From the NCBI RefSeq assembly GCF_014200505.1, contig NZ_JACHBX010000001.1, positions 868,001 through 932,000 on the forward strand: a DNA stretch of 64,000 nucleotides, written 5' to 3'. The notes under the pieces are model-generated. The model saw only the letters and a list, made by a program, of their open reading frames with translations, was not told the DNA's origin and searched no databases. Both the position numbers and the translations under genes were made by a program. This document shows, piece by piece, positions 53,288 to 62,357 of the stretch. Source of the DNA: Massilia aurea. GTDB lineage: Bacteria > Pseudomonadota > Gammaproteobacteria > Burkholderiales > Burkholderiaceae_D. The first letter of the stretch is position 1. Each line of letters begins with the position of its first letter.

Positions 53288-54943
53288 TCAGGCCGCCATC
53301 TCGGGCGCCAGATCCCAGACCAGATAGCAGACGGCCACCGGCATCGCATGCGCGGCGCAGTACTCGATCCAGCGCTGCTGGTTGTCCTGCAGGCGGTCGC
53401 CTGGGCCTTTCACTTCGATCATCATGTAGCGGTTTTCGAGGGGGAAGAACTGGATCAGGTCGGGAAAGCCCGTGCGGTTTTCGCGCACGTCGGCCAGGAT
53501 CCGCTCGCACCACTTGCGCAGGTGCGCGGCCGGGATGCAGTCCAGCGCCAGTTCGACCAGCTCAAGACTGATGCCGTCCCAGTGCACGAACGGCGACTGC
53601 AGGCCGGCCTTGTCGCGGTAGGTCGCGCGGATGGTGTCGCGGTAGGCGCCGGAATCGAGTTCATCGAAGCAGGCGGAAAATTCGGCCAGCCGGCGCCCGT
53701 AGAAGTCGGCGCTGTACAGGTCGGCCGGGCCGCGATGGAACGGGTGAAAGAAGGCACCGGGGATCGCGGCGAAGATGGCGCGCCAGCACAGCAGGCCAAA
53801 CAGCGTATTGGCCAGCGCGTTTTCGACATAGAACACGGGCGCGCCGTCTTGCGCCAGATGGTCGCGCACCGCACCCTCGACCCAGCGCTCGCCGTTCGGT
53901 GGCGCCAGGCACAGGTCGATGCGCTGCACCTCGGTTTTCGGCAGCCGGCCCAGGCGCGCGTGACCCAGTCGGCGCGCCAGGCGCGGCGCGATGCGGGCCA
54001 GGTGCTGGCGCTCGGCGTCGTTCTCGGGGGTGGCCTGGGCCTCGGTCAGCAGGGCCCAGGCGTCGTCGAAGCGCTCGTGTTTTTCGAGCACGCGGATGGC
54101 GCGGCCGCGCGCGCCGGGATAGCGGCAGCGGGCGTAGGCGGCAAAAGCGCCATCCCAGTCTTTCTGCTTTTCGTAGTGCTGGCCGATCTGGAACACGAGC
54201 TTTTCGCGCCGGCTGGCCAGCCAGTCGTTGTCGAACGCATGCTCGGGCAGGTCGCGCACGACATCCTCGACGGCTTCACCGGCAGCGAAGCGTTCGCGGC
54301 ACGCGTGCAGCAGGATGTAGTGGTCGATGTCGGCGCGCTGGCGAAAACCCCGCGAGGCCGGCGAGATGTCGACCTGCTCGTAGCGGAACAAACCCAGGTC
54401 GGACAGCACGAAGTCGGTCCAGCCCTGGCGAAGGTTGCCGAAAAAGACCAGGCGCAGGCGATCGCACAGGGGCTTGACGTGGATGCGCCAGGCGACGTCG
54501 GCGCAGTCGCCGTACCAGCCCGAGAAGCGGCGGGGATCGGCGCAGTCGGCCCGCAACGCCTCGAGCAGGTCGCCCTTGCGCGCGCTTTTCTGGCGCAGGT
54601 GCGGGAAGGCCTCGGCGACTTCGGGCTTGGAGAGCAGATCGAACAGTTCGTCGAGCGAGAGTTCGGGATCGGCTTCGATCCAGCCGGTGCCCAGCAGGTG
54701 GCCAGCCGCCTCGACGGGGCAGCCGATCTCGGCGTAGCGGAGTTTACTGGCGCGAAACAGCGTGCCTTTTCGCATGACCATGCGCACGAACAGCGCACGC
54801 GCCGCATGTGGCAGGGCAGGGAAGGCGGCCAGGAACGCGTGCTCCTGCGCGTCGAGCAGGTCGGCATAGCGTTCGCCGATCCAGTCGAGAACGCGCTGAA
54901 AGTTGTCCAGATAATAAAACTCGTTTTCCAACAACCTGATCAT
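53288..54943 (-). CDS. FAN1-type VRR-NUC structure-specific nuclease
   Basis: About 551 residues from the ATG at 54943 (a GTG two codons upstream is possible). The C-terminal VRR-NUC domain reads NRTGFPDLIQFFPLENRYMMIEVKG followed by DNQQRWIEYCAAHAMPVAVCYLVW, with the Asp, Glu-x-Lys catalytic set. The helical region upstream has a TPR-like block (YEKQKDWDGAFAAYARCRYPG, ARGRAIRVLEKHERFDDAWAL) and an SAP-like N-terminus, as in Pseudomonas FAN1, an interstrand-crosslink nuclease with 5' flap activity. The downstream helicase gene starts two bases after its stop region. A LexA-type box lies seven to thirteen bases upstream of the start. Confidence 0.88.
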   Translation of the reverse strand: MIRLLENEFYYLDNFQRVLDWIGERYADLLDAQEHAFLAAFPALPHAARALFVRMVMRKGTLFRASKLRYAEIGCPVEAAGHLLGTGWIEADPELSLDELFDLLSKPEVAEAFPHLRQKSARKGDLLEALRADCADPRRFSGWYGDCADVAWRIHVKPLCDRLRLVFFGNLRQGWTDFVLSDLGLFRYEQVDISPASRGFRQRADIDHYILLHACRERFAAGEAVEDVVRDLPEHAFDNDWLASRREKLVFQIGQHYEKQKDWDGAFAAYARCRYPGARGRAIRVLEKHERFDDAWALLTEAQATPENDAERQHLARIAPRLARRLGHARLGRLPKTEVQRIDLCLAPPNGERWVEGAVRDHLAQDGAPVFYVENALANTLFGLLCWRAIFAAIPGAFFHPFHRGPADLYSADFYGRRLAEFSACFDELDSGAYRDTIRATYRDKAGLQSPFVHWDGISLELVELALDCIPAAHLRKWCERILADVRENRTGFPDLIQFFPLENRYMMIEVKGPGDRLQDNQQRWIEYCAAHAMPVAVCYLVWDLAPEMAA

Positions 54944-54955
54944 GACCACCCGCGT

Positions 54956-54975
54956 TACTGTTCTTATGTACAGTA
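54956..54975 (-). promoter_or_regulatory. LexA (SOS) box upstream of the FAN1-like operon
   Basis: Core CTGTTCTTATGTACAG matches the CTGT-N8-ACAG consensus exactly, and TA dinucleotides flank it on both sides. On the minus strand it overlaps a TATACT -10-like hexamer and ends seven bases before the GTG (13 before the ATG) of the FAN1-like gene, a typical repressor position. This predicts SOS induction of the repair operon. Confidence 0.85.
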
Positions 54976-55030
54976 TAAGCCCGGGTGGACAGGGAATCCA
55001 GCAGTTTCGGCGCGATCGTCCAGTGCGGCG

Positions 55031-55795
55031 CTAGCGCGTTGGCCGTGGACGACAGGGCTCGCCCGCGCAGCGGTCCGGGTTCATCTCGGGGTCGGGCAGG
55101 GCGTGGCCATTGGCGTGATAGATGACGGCCGAGATCAGGGCGACATCGCTGTCAGGTGGTTCGGTCGCCCCCACCGGTCCGGCATGTTTCGCTGGCCGCG
55201 CCGCCTGGCGCGGCACGGTTGCGCGCGCCTGGAACGGGGCTGGCGCTGCGGCCAGGGTCTTGGCCGTGCCGCGCTCGGGCATTGACGCCGTGCGCGTGGG
55301 CTTGACGGGCACTCGCGCCCCGTCCGCAGGACGCAACAGGCGCAGCGGCGGCACCGGCGGTGGCAGACCATGCAGGCCATGCGCTGTGCTGACTGCGGGT
55401 GCTGGCGTTGTCACTGGCGCTGACACGGGCGTTGCCACTGGCGCCAGCGCCGGCGCAGCGTCGACGATCACGGCCGCCGCCAGCGGCGCAGCAGGTTCGT
55501 CGGCCACGATTGCGCGCGCCGCCATCCCGGCGTGCGCGGGTTCGACCCGGTGCGGGCCGTCCTGCCCCGCCGCCAGCCAGGCCAGGGCGCCCGTCAACCC
55601 CAGCGCGACCAGCACGGCGCCGCCATACCAGGCCAGCCGTACGCCCGTGCCGCCGGACGCGGTGCGGCGCGCCGGCTCGCGTTCGAGCCTGGCGAGGATG
55701 CTGTCTTCGTTGCCGCCGCGCCGCGTCGACGACATCAGATCGGGCCGCAGATGCGGTTGCGTGGGGTTCGCTTGATGTTCGTCTGATGAACGCAC
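55031..55795 (-). CDS. Single-pass membrane protein with Ala/Pro-rich periplasmic region
   Basis: 254 residues from a GTG at 55795, behind TAGGAG. A cytoplasmic N-terminus (SSTRRGGNEDSILARLEREP) is followed by one transmembrane segment (LAWYGGAVLVALGLTGALAWLAAG) and a long Ala/Pro/Thr-rich stretch. The C-terminus has a short conserved-looking motif, SDVALISAVIYHANGHAL, and ends with a Cys pair (DRCAGEPCRP). It is divergent from the M15 peptidase gene of the T6SS block, 60 bases away. Function unknown; it may be a T6SS-linked accessory protein or an unrelated envelope protein. Confidence 0.6.
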   Translation of the reverse strand: MRSSDEHQANPTQPHLRPDLMSSTRRGGNEDSILARLEREPARRTASGGTGVRLAWYGGAVLVALGLTGALAWLAAGQDGPHRVEPAHAGMAARAIVADEPAAPLAAAVIVDAAPALAPVATPVSAPVTTPAPAVSTAHGLHGLPPPVPPLRLLRPADGARVPVKPTRTASMPERGTAKTLAAAPAPFQARATVPRQAARPAKHAGPVGATEPPDSDVALISAVIYHANGHALPDPEMNPDRCAGEPCRPRPTR

Positions 55796-55855
55796 GGCAG
55801 CACTCCTAAGATGGGGTTTTTCCAGTTCCGATTAGAAACAATCCTGGAGGTACCG

Positions 55856-56695
55856 ATGCTGATCTTTATCGCGCTTCTGTACGTTTGTGGCGCATCCGGC
55901 CTGATCTGGCTGGCCGTGTTCCCGACGGGTCGCGCATTGGCAACACGCGGCATCGGCCGTCTGCGCGCGCTGGCGCGGCATGCCGGCGCCTGGGGCCATG
56001 CGGGCGGGCGCGCGCTGGGCGCCGCGCGCGATGCGGCCGCGCTCACGCTGCGCGAGCGCCTGCTGCGCTTCCTGCGCCGGCATCGGGTGGTGTTCGCCAT
56101 TGTCGCGCCGGTGATCCTGATTCCGTCGCTGCTGGCGCTGGCACTGAGCAATCCCGCAATGCTGCCCGTGTATCAGGGCAGCGCCGCCATGCCGGATGAA
56201 CAGGTGGCGGCGCTGCTGGCCGGCGAACAGCTGGCGCCCCCGGTGGCGCTGCCGCCCGACGTGTTTACGACCGCCGAAGTCGAACTGATACGGCCGATGC
56301 TGGTGGGTGCGAGCCGCAACTGGGGCTTGCTGCACCCCGACTTCAGCGCGCGCCTGCTATTGGCCTTCAAGATCATGAAGGAGCAGCATGGCTACGAAAT
56401 GGCGCTGCTCGAAGGCTACCGCAGCCCGGCGCGCCAGGATGCGCTGGCGGCCAGTGGCAGCAACGTCACCAATGCGCGTGCGTTCCAGAGCTGGCACCAG
56501 TACGGCCTGGCGGGCGACTGCGCGTTCCTGCGCGACGGCAAGCTGGTGATTTCCGAAAAAGATCCGTGGGCGATGCGCGGCTACCAGGCCTACGGCCAGG
56601 TGGCCGAGTCGCTTGGCCTGACCTGGGGCGGGCGCTGGAAGATGATGGATTTTGGCCACACCGAGCTGCGCCTGCGCGGGGTGATGCGGCGCTGA
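55856..56695 (+). CDS. Membrane-anchored M15-type peptidase (T6SS-associated)
   Basis: 279 residues from the ATG at 55856, which has GGAGG before it. Two hydrophobic segments (LIFIALLYVCGASGLIWLAVF and VVFAIVAPVILIPSLLALAL) anchor it. The C-terminal 140 residues are a VanY/M15-like domain: YEMALLEGYRSPARQDAL, then SWHQYGLAGDCAFL and DFGHTELRL, which give the zinc-binding His, Asp and His. M15 enzymes cut peptidoglycan stem peptides. Placed directly before tssM, it probably clears wall for assembly of the secretion complex, as TagX does in Acinetobacter; that role is inference. Confidence 0.8.
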   Translation: MLIFIALLYVCGASGLIWLAVFPTGRALATRGIGRLRALARHAGAWGHAGGRALGAARDAAALTLRERLLRFLRRHRVVFAIVAPVILIPSLLALALSNPAMLPVYQGSAAMPDEQVAALLAGEQLAPPVALPPDVFTTAEVELIRPMLVGASRNWGLLHPDFSARLLLAFKIMKEQHGYEMALLEGYRSPARQDALAASGSNVTNARAFQSWHQYGLAGDCAFLRDGKLVISEKDPWAMRGYQAYGQVAESLGLTWGGRWKMMDFGHTELRLRGVMRR

Positions 56696-56835
56696 CGTGG
56701 TGCTGATGCGGCGCTGCGCCGGCAAGCGCCGGCGATGCACCAAGTCCACCGTGTTGCGCCCGCTCAAGCGGCGGCAGTCATGCGCGTGCGAGCATTTCCT
56801 GTGAGACTCTTTTTTCAACGGACCTGGGCCCCGCC

Positions 56836-59800
56836 ATGGCGCGATTCTGGAATTTCCTGACCGGCAGCCGCATGCTGATCCTGATCGGTGTGCTCGCCAT
56901 CGCGGCGCTGCTGGTGCTTGGCGCCGTGGCGCTGGACATCGCCATTGTCTGGGCCGCCATCGTGGGCCTGGCCTTGCTTGGCTGCTGGGGCGCCGGCTGG
57001 ATGATCCGGCGTGCCTGGCGTGCGCGCGAAGGCGCCAGGCTGGCGTCGGCCATGGCCGAGGGCGAGGGCAGTGGTCACGCCTCGGACGATGGGATGGACG
57101 ACAACGGCAAGGGCGACGTCGCCGTGCTGCGCAAGAATCTGCTCGATGCGGTCAGCACCATTAAGACGTCCAAGCTGGGCCTGACACGCGGCGCGGCGGC
57201 GCTGTACGAACTGCCGTGGTATATGGTCATCGGCAACCCGGCGGCGGGCAAGAGCAGCGCCATCGTGCGCTCGGGGCTGACGTTTCCGATCCCCGGCAAC
57301 AAGGCCGTGCAGGGCGTGGGCGGCACCCGCAATTGCGACTGGTTCTTCACCACCGACGGCATCCTGCTCGACACGGCCGGGCGCTACTCGGTGCAGGAGG
57401 ACGACCGCGACGAGTGGTTCGGTCTTCTCGACCTGCTGCGCCGCCATCGCCACCGTGCGCCGGTCAACGGCATCCTGATTGCCGTGAGCGTGGCCGAACT
57501 GATGGCCGGCCCGGCCACGGCATCGCACGAACTGGCCAAGAACCTGCGTACCCGCATGCAGGAGCTGACCGAGCGCCTGGGCGTGCATCCGCCCGTGTAT
57601 GTCGTGTTCACGAAAGTCGACCTGGTGGCGGGCTTCGTGGACTTTTTCCATGGCAGCGAACAGGCCGAGCGCGAGCGCATCTGGGGCGCCACGCTGCGCT
57701 ACAACCGCCGCAGCGCGCCGCAGGATGTGCTGGCCTTCTTCGACGATGAGTTCGAGGCGCTCGTCGATGGCCTGAAAGAGATGAGCCTGGCCGGCATGGG
57801 CGCCAACCGCAGCACCCTGATGCGCCCCGGCGTGTTCACGTTTCCCCTCGAATTCGCGGCGATCAGGACGCCGCTGCGCGCCTTTCTGGCCACGCTGTTC
57901 GACGAAAACACGTACCAGTTCAAGCCCGTGTTTCGCGGCTTTTACTTCACCAGCGCGCTGCAGGAAGGGAGCGTGCAAGACCTGTCGAGCCAGCGCGTGG
58001 CCAGCCGCTTCGACCTGGCGCTGGGCAATCGTGAAGGCGCGGTGGCCGAGCCGGCAGCCGGGCAATCGGGTTACTTTCTGCTGGACCTGTTTCGCAAGGT
58101 GATCTTCGCCGACCGCGACCTGGTCAGGCGCTACACGCATCCAGCAGCGGCGCGCTGGAAGCTGGGCCTGTTCTTCGCGGCCACGATCCTGCTGGGCTGC
58201 GCGATGGGCGGCTGGTCCTGGGCGTATATGGGCAACCGCCAGTTGGTGGCCAATGTGCAGGCCGACCTCGACAAGGTGACCAGGCTGCAGGCCGGCCGCA
58301 TCGACCTGCAGTCGCGGCTCGAAGCGCTGGACATCCTACAGGACCGCATCGAGCTGCTCGATGGCTACAGCCAGGACAAGCCGTGGGCGCTGGGCTTCGG
58401 CCTGTACCAGGGCGGGCAGCTGTCGCGCAAGCTGCGCGACGAATACTTTGCCGGCGTGCGCGCCGTGATGGTCGAACCGGTGACCGGCGCGCTCGAGACC
58501 ATGCTGACGGAGGTGAACAGCAATGCGGCCAGCCTCGATCCAACGCGCCAGGCGGCCACGCCGGCGGCCCGGCCCGGCCAGCCGTACCAGGATGCGTCGC
58601 CCACCAGCGTGGGCGACGCCTACAACGCGCTCAAGACTTACCTGATGCTGGGCGATAAAGCCCACGCCGAGCCGGGGCACCTGAATGACCAGCTCACGCG
58701 CTACTGGCGCGGCTGGCTGGAAGCGCACCGCGGCGCAATGCCGCGCGAGCAGATGATCCGCAGCGCCGAACGCCTGCTCAGCTTCCACCTGGCCAACATC
58801 AATGACCCGGCCTGGCCGCAGATGACGCTCAAGCTTGGCCTGCTCGACACCACCCGCGAGCACCTGCGCCGTGTGGTGCGCGGCACGCTGGCGCGCGAGC
58901 GCGTGTACGCCGACATCCGCACGCGCGCCGCGACGCGCTTCCCGGCGGTGACGGTGGCGCGCATCGTCGGCGAACAGGACAGCGCGCTGGTGGCCGGCAG
59001 CCATGCAGTCAGCGGCGCATTCACGCGCGCGGCGTGGGACAAATTCGTGCTGGGCGCGATCCGCGAAGCCTCGAACCGCGAACTCAATACCGTCGACTGG
59101 GTGCTCAAGACCACGGCGCGCGACGACCTGACGCTCGAGGGCAGCCCGGAGCAGATCCAGAAGGCGCTGATCGATCTGTACAAGGCCGACTATGCACGCG
59201 AATGGGTCAAGTTCGTGCAGGGCGTGGCGATCACCGACCTGCGCGGCTTCGATGCCAGCGTGCAGGCGATGAATCGTCTGGGCGACCCGCAGACGTCGCC
59301 CATCGCCAGGCTGCTGCGCACGATCCATGAAGAGACCGCCTGGGACAATCCGGGCGGGTTGCGCCAGCCCGCGAGCAAGACCGAGCGCGGCGTCGCCGAG
59401 TGGATCAAGCAGAAGATCCTGCGCCGGGCGCCGTCCGACGCGCGCACGCTGGCCGACACTATCGACCCGGCCGAACTGACCGGCGGGCCGCAAAGCGCGG
59501 GCCCGATCGGCCGCGAATTCGCCGGCGTGGCGCGCCTGGTCGGCGCCAAGGAGAAGGAGGCATCGCTGATGACGGGCTACCTCGATGCGCTGTCGCGCCT
59601 GCGCACGCGCCTGAACACGCTGAAGAACCAGGGCGACCCGGGGCCGGGCGCCAAGCAGTTCATGCAGCAGACACTCGAAGGGACCGGCTCGGAACTGGCC
59701 GAGGCGCTGCGCTACGTCGACGAGCAGATGCTCACCGGGATGAGCGAGAGCCAGAAAAGCGCGCTGCGGCCGCTGCTCGTGCGTCCGCTGACGCAGACCT

Positions 59801-60597
59801 TCGCCATGATCGTGCTGCCATCCGAGGCCGAGATCAACAAGACCTGGCAGGCGCAGGTCGTCGAGCCGTTCACGCGCACGCTGGCGGCCAAGTATCCGTT
59901 CGCGCAAGGCGCCAGCATCGAGGCCACACCGGGCGAGATCGGCCAGGTGTTCGGGCCCGACGGCGCGGTGGCCAAATTCGTTGGCACGGCCATGGGTCCG
60001 CTCGTGGTGCGGCGCGGCGACGTGCTGGCCCCGCGCACCTGGGCCGACATCGGCATCTCGCTCGCGCCGCAGGCAGTAGCGGCGTTTCCGGCCTGGATCG
60101 CGCCGCTGTCGAACAACGGCGTGGCGGCCGGCACGGCGGCGCAGACCGTGTTCCAGGTGCTGCCGCTCACGGCGCCCGGCACGCTCGAATACACGCTGGA
60201 GATCGATGGCCAGCAACTCCGTTACCGCAACACCCCGGCCAGCTGGAGCAATATGGTGCATCCGGGGCCGCAGGGTGTATCGGGTGCGCGCGTGTCGGCC
60301 GTCACGTTCGATGGCCGCACGGTGGAACTGTTCAACCAGCCGGGCCAGTTCGGCCTGCAGCGCCTGTTCGAGTCGGCCCAGCGCACGAAGAAGGACGACG
60401 GCGTGTTCGAGCTGCGCTGGAGCGGCAGCAATGTGACGGTGGCTGTCGACCTGAAGATCGTCAGCAGCCCGCAGGCGGGCGGGGGCGGGGGCGGGCAGGC
60501 GCAGGGCCAGGGTTTTCGTGGCATGCGCCTGCCGCCGGCAATCGTCGGCCGCTTCGATGCGGCGGCGCCTGCACTGGCCAGTACGGGAGGCCAGTGA
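56836..60597 (+). CDS. tssM: Type VI secretion membrane protein TssM (IcmF)
   Basis: 1253 residues, full family length. Two N-terminal membrane segments (residues 10-60) and a third near 450 (LGLFFAATILLGCAMGGWSWAYM) bound a cytoplasmic NTPase-like domain with Walker A GNPAAGKSS at 133-141. The large periplasmic C-terminal region and the final beta domain (VSGARVSAVTFDGRTVELFNQPGQFGLQRLFESAQ) are typical of TssM. With TssL and TssJ it makes the trans-envelope complex on which the baseplate docks. TssJ is not in the window. The stop overlaps the tagF start (TGATG). Confidence 0.95.
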   Translation: MARFWNFLTGSRMLILIGVLAIAALLVLGAVALDIAIVWAAIVGLALLGCWGAGWMIRRAWRAREGARLASAMAEGEGSGHASDDGMDDNGKGDVAVLRKNLLDAVSTIKTSKLGLTRGAAALYELPWYMVIGNPAAGKSSAIVRSGLTFPIPGNKAVQGVGGTRNCDWFFTTDGILLDTAGRYSVQEDDRDEWFGLLDLLRRHRHRAPVNGILIAVSVAELMAGPATASHELAKNLRTRMQELTERLGVHPPVYVVFTKVDLVAGFVDFFHGSEQAERERIWGATLRYNRRSAPQDVLAFFDDEFEALVDGLKEMSLAGMGANRSTLMRPGVFTFPLEFAAIRTPLRAFLATLFDENTYQFKPVFRGFYFTSALQEGSVQDLSSQRVASRFDLALGNREGAVAEPAAGQSGYFLLDLFRKVIFADRDLVRRYTHPAAARWKLGLFFAATILLGCAMGGWSWAYMGNRQLVANVQADLDKVTRLQAGRIDLQSRLEALDILQDRIELLDGYSQDKPWALGFGLYQGGQLSRKLRDEYFAGVRAVMVEPVTGALETMLTEVNSNAASLDPTRQAATPAARPGQPYQDASPTSVGDAYNALKTYLMLGDKAHAEPGHLNDQLTRYWRGWLEAHRGAMPREQMIRSAERLLSFHLANINDPAWPQMTLKLGLLDTTREHLRRVVRGTLARERVYADIRTRAATRFPAVTVARIVGEQDSALVAGSHAVSGAFTRAAWDKFVLGAIREASNRELNTVDWVLKTTARDDLTLEGSPEQIQKALIDLYKADYAREWVKFVQGVAITDLRGFDASVQAMNRLGDPQTSPIARLLRTIHEETAWDNPGGLRQPASKTERGVAEWIKQKILRRAPSDARTLADTIDPAELTGGPQSAGPIGREFAGVARLVGAKEKEASLMTGYLDALSRLRTRLNTLKNQGDPGPGAKQFMQQTLEGTGSELAEALRYVDEQMLTGMSESQKSALRPLLVRPLTQTFAMIVLPSEAEINKTWQAQVVEPFTRTLAAKYPFAQGASIEATPGEIGQVFGPDGAVAKFVGTAMGPLVVRRGDVLAPRTWADIGISLAPQAVAAFPAWIAPLSNNGVAAGTAAQTVFQVLPLTAPGTLEYTLEIDGQQLRYRNTPASWSNMVHPGPQGVSGARVSAVTFDGRTVELFNQPGQFGLQRLFESAQRTKKDDGVFELRWSGSNVTVAVDLKIVSSPQAGGGGGGQAQGQGFRGMRLPPAIVGRFDAAAPALASTGGQ

Positions 60598-61544
60598 TGC
60601 GCGCCGACCGGATCGGTTACTTCGGCAAGCTGCCGGCGCGCGCCGACTTCGTCAAGCTGGCGCACGAACCGGCCACGATCGGGATGCTCGACGCCTGGCT
60701 GGCGCAGGTGATGACGCTGCTGCCGTCCGATGCGCGCTGGCGCGTGCACTACGACGCCATGGCGCCGGTGAGCTTCGCCCTCGTCGGCCCGGCGCGCCAC
60801 CACGCGGTGGCCGGGCATCTGCTGGCGAGTCGCGACCAGTCGGGGCGGCGCTTTCCGTTTCTAACCACGCGCACGCTGACGGTGGCCGATCCGGCCGCGT
60901 TCGTGGCGCACTGTCCCGTCGCTTTTGCCCCGCTGTGGACGTTTTTGCAGGAGATCTGCCCGAACGTGCTGGCAGATGCCGATCCCACGGCGTCGTTGCA
61001 GGCGATTGCCGACAGCGCGATTGGCCTGGGGGATGTGGGCGCCTTCACTGCCTGGATCGACGCCGGCACGGTGGGTTCGCTCGACGCGCTGCTGGACGAC
61101 TGCGGTGTCGCGCGCCTGGTGCTCGCGCTTGGCCTCTTGCTGCAGCCCGTGATGCGCAGCCGGCCCCGCACGCTCGACAAGAGCCTCGTGCTGCCGCTGC
61201 CGGCCGACCCGGCGGCGCGCTATCCGGTGGCGGCGTTCTGGCTCGGACTGATCGCGCCATTCCTGCGGCGCGCCGGGTTCGACCTGGCGCTGTTCATCAC
61301 GCACCAGGACGGGCGGCCGGTGCTGGTGGTGGGCTTTTGCGCCGCGCTGGCCGACACGCTGCGCGCGATGATCGATCCGCTGGTGGGCGCCGACCTGCAG
61401 GTGCGCCTGCAGCACACGGCCTGGATCGACGAGCAGCTGCAGCTCGAGCCCGACGTGCGCGCGCTGGCCAGCCAGCTGGCCCAGCCCGACCTGCCGCTGG
61501 CGCTGGCGCGCACGCTGTTCATGACAACCTTCATCGGAGCCTGA
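60597..61544 (+). CDS. tagF: Type VI secretion-associated protein TagF
   Basis: 315 residues. The start ATG overlaps the tssM stop; longer in-frame sequence upstream belongs to tssM in another frame. The N-terminus, IGYFGKLPARADFVK, is the signature of TagF (DUF2094), followed by VSFALVGPARHHAVAGHLLASRD and GRRFPFLTTRTL. TagF is a post-translational inhibitor of T6SS assembly in Pseudomonas, opposed by a PpkA/PppA phosphorylation switch. No ppkA or pppA is visible in this window. Coupled by overlap to tssM and one base from the next gene. Confidence 0.9.
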   Translation: MRADRIGYFGKLPARADFVKLAHEPATIGMLDAWLAQVMTLLPSDARWRVHYDAMAPVSFALVGPARHHAVAGHLLASRDQSGRRFPFLTTRTLTVADPAAFVAHCPVAFAPLWTFLQEICPNVLADADPTASLQAIADSAIGLGDVGAFTAWIDAGTVGSLDALLDDCGVARLVLALGLLLQPVMRSRPRTLDKSLVLPLPADPAARYPVAAFWLGLIAPFLRRAGFDLALFITHQDGRPVLVVGFCAALADTLRAMIDPLVGADLQVRLQHTAWIDEQLQLEPDVRALASQLAQPDLPLALARTLFMTTFIGA

Positions 61545-61545
61545 C

Positions 61546-62322
61546 GTGATACTTCGCACACTGATCGTCATGCTGTGCCTGGCGGGCCTGCAGCAGGGCG
61601 CAGCCAAGGCCCAGACCCAGGTCCAGACCGACGCCCCGGTGCTGGTGACCGGCACCGTGGCCGACGAGGCGACCAGGGCCGCGCTGCTGGAACGCCTGCG
61701 CGGCGTCTACGGCGCCGCGCGCGTGGTCGACCAGCTGTCGGTCGGCACCGTGTCGACGCCCGCCAACTGGAACACGTATGTCGGCCGGCTGATCGGCCCC
61801 AACCTGCGCCTGGTGAAAGGCGGCCAGCTGCACATCGACGGCAACAGCGTCAGCCTGCGCGGCGACGTAGCCAGCGAAGAGCAGCGCCAGAGGATCGCGG
61901 GCGATATCGCGGCGAGCCTGAATCCCACCTACACGGTCAACAACGGCTTGCGGGTGCAGGTGTCGCAGCAAGTGGTGCTCGATACGGCGCTGGCCGACCG
62001 CATCATCGAGTTCGAATCGGGCAAGGCCACGCTCACGCCCACCGGCATCGCCGTGCTGGACGGGATGACCGTCGCGCTGCGCAAGATCAAGGGCGTCAAG
62101 GTCGGCGTCATCGGCCACACCGACAACGCCGGTTCGCGCGCCGGCAACCTGTCACTGAGCCAGGCGCGGGCCGAAGCGGTCAAGGCGTATGTGGTGGCCC
62201 AGGGCATTGCCGCCGACTCGATCGCGGTATCGGGCGAGGGGCCCGACCGGCCGGTGGCGGACAACCGCACGCCGGAAGGGAAGGCGCGCAACCGGCGCAT
62301 CGAGTTCAAGGTGATCCAGTAA
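61546..62322 (+). CDS. OmpA-family protein of the T6SS block
   Basis: 258 residues from a GTG at 61546, with CGGAG behind it. A signal peptide (MILRTLIVMLCLAGLQQGAAKAQ) precedes a BON-like middle region (LVTGTVADEATRAALLERLRG, then VSLRGDVASEEQRQRIAGDIAAS) and an OmpA C-terminal peptidoglycan-binding domain (DRIIEFESGKATLTPTGIAVL, VGVIGHTDNAGS, LSLSQARAEAVKAYVV, PEGKARNRRIEFKV). It is exported rather than membrane-anchored by a helix, unlike the classical TagL. It probably ties the secretion complex to the cell wall. Last gene of the plus-strand unit. Confidence 0.88.
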   Translation: MILRTLIVMLCLAGLQQGAAKAQTQVQTDAPVLVTGTVADEATRAALLERLRGVYGAARVVDQLSVGTVSTPANWNTYVGRLIGPNLRLVKGGQLHIDGNSVSLRGDVASEEQRQRIAGDIAASLNPTYTVNNGLRVQVSQQVVLDTALADRIIEFESGKATLTPTGIAVLDGMTVALRKIKGVKVGVIGHTDNAGSRAGNLSLSQARAEAVKAYVVAQGIAADSIAVSGEGPDRPVADNRTPEGKARNRRIEFKVIQ

Positions 62323-62327
62323 AGCGC

Positions 62328-62345
62328 CCCGGCCTTTCGGCCGGG
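62328..62345. terminator. Stem-loop between convergent T6SS units
   Basis: CCCGGCC and GGCCGGG form a 7-bp stem with loop TTTC, between the OmpA-like gene and the end of tssL. T-tract is weak on both sides; it probably serves both directions. Confidence 0.55.
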
Positions 62346-62357
62346 TCCATCCACGCT

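Noticed and set aside
59400-60596. Upstream extension of the TagF frame
   Set aside because: The extension lies entirely within tssM in another frame; the TagF signature GYFGKLPARADF starts right after the ATG overlapping the tssM stop.
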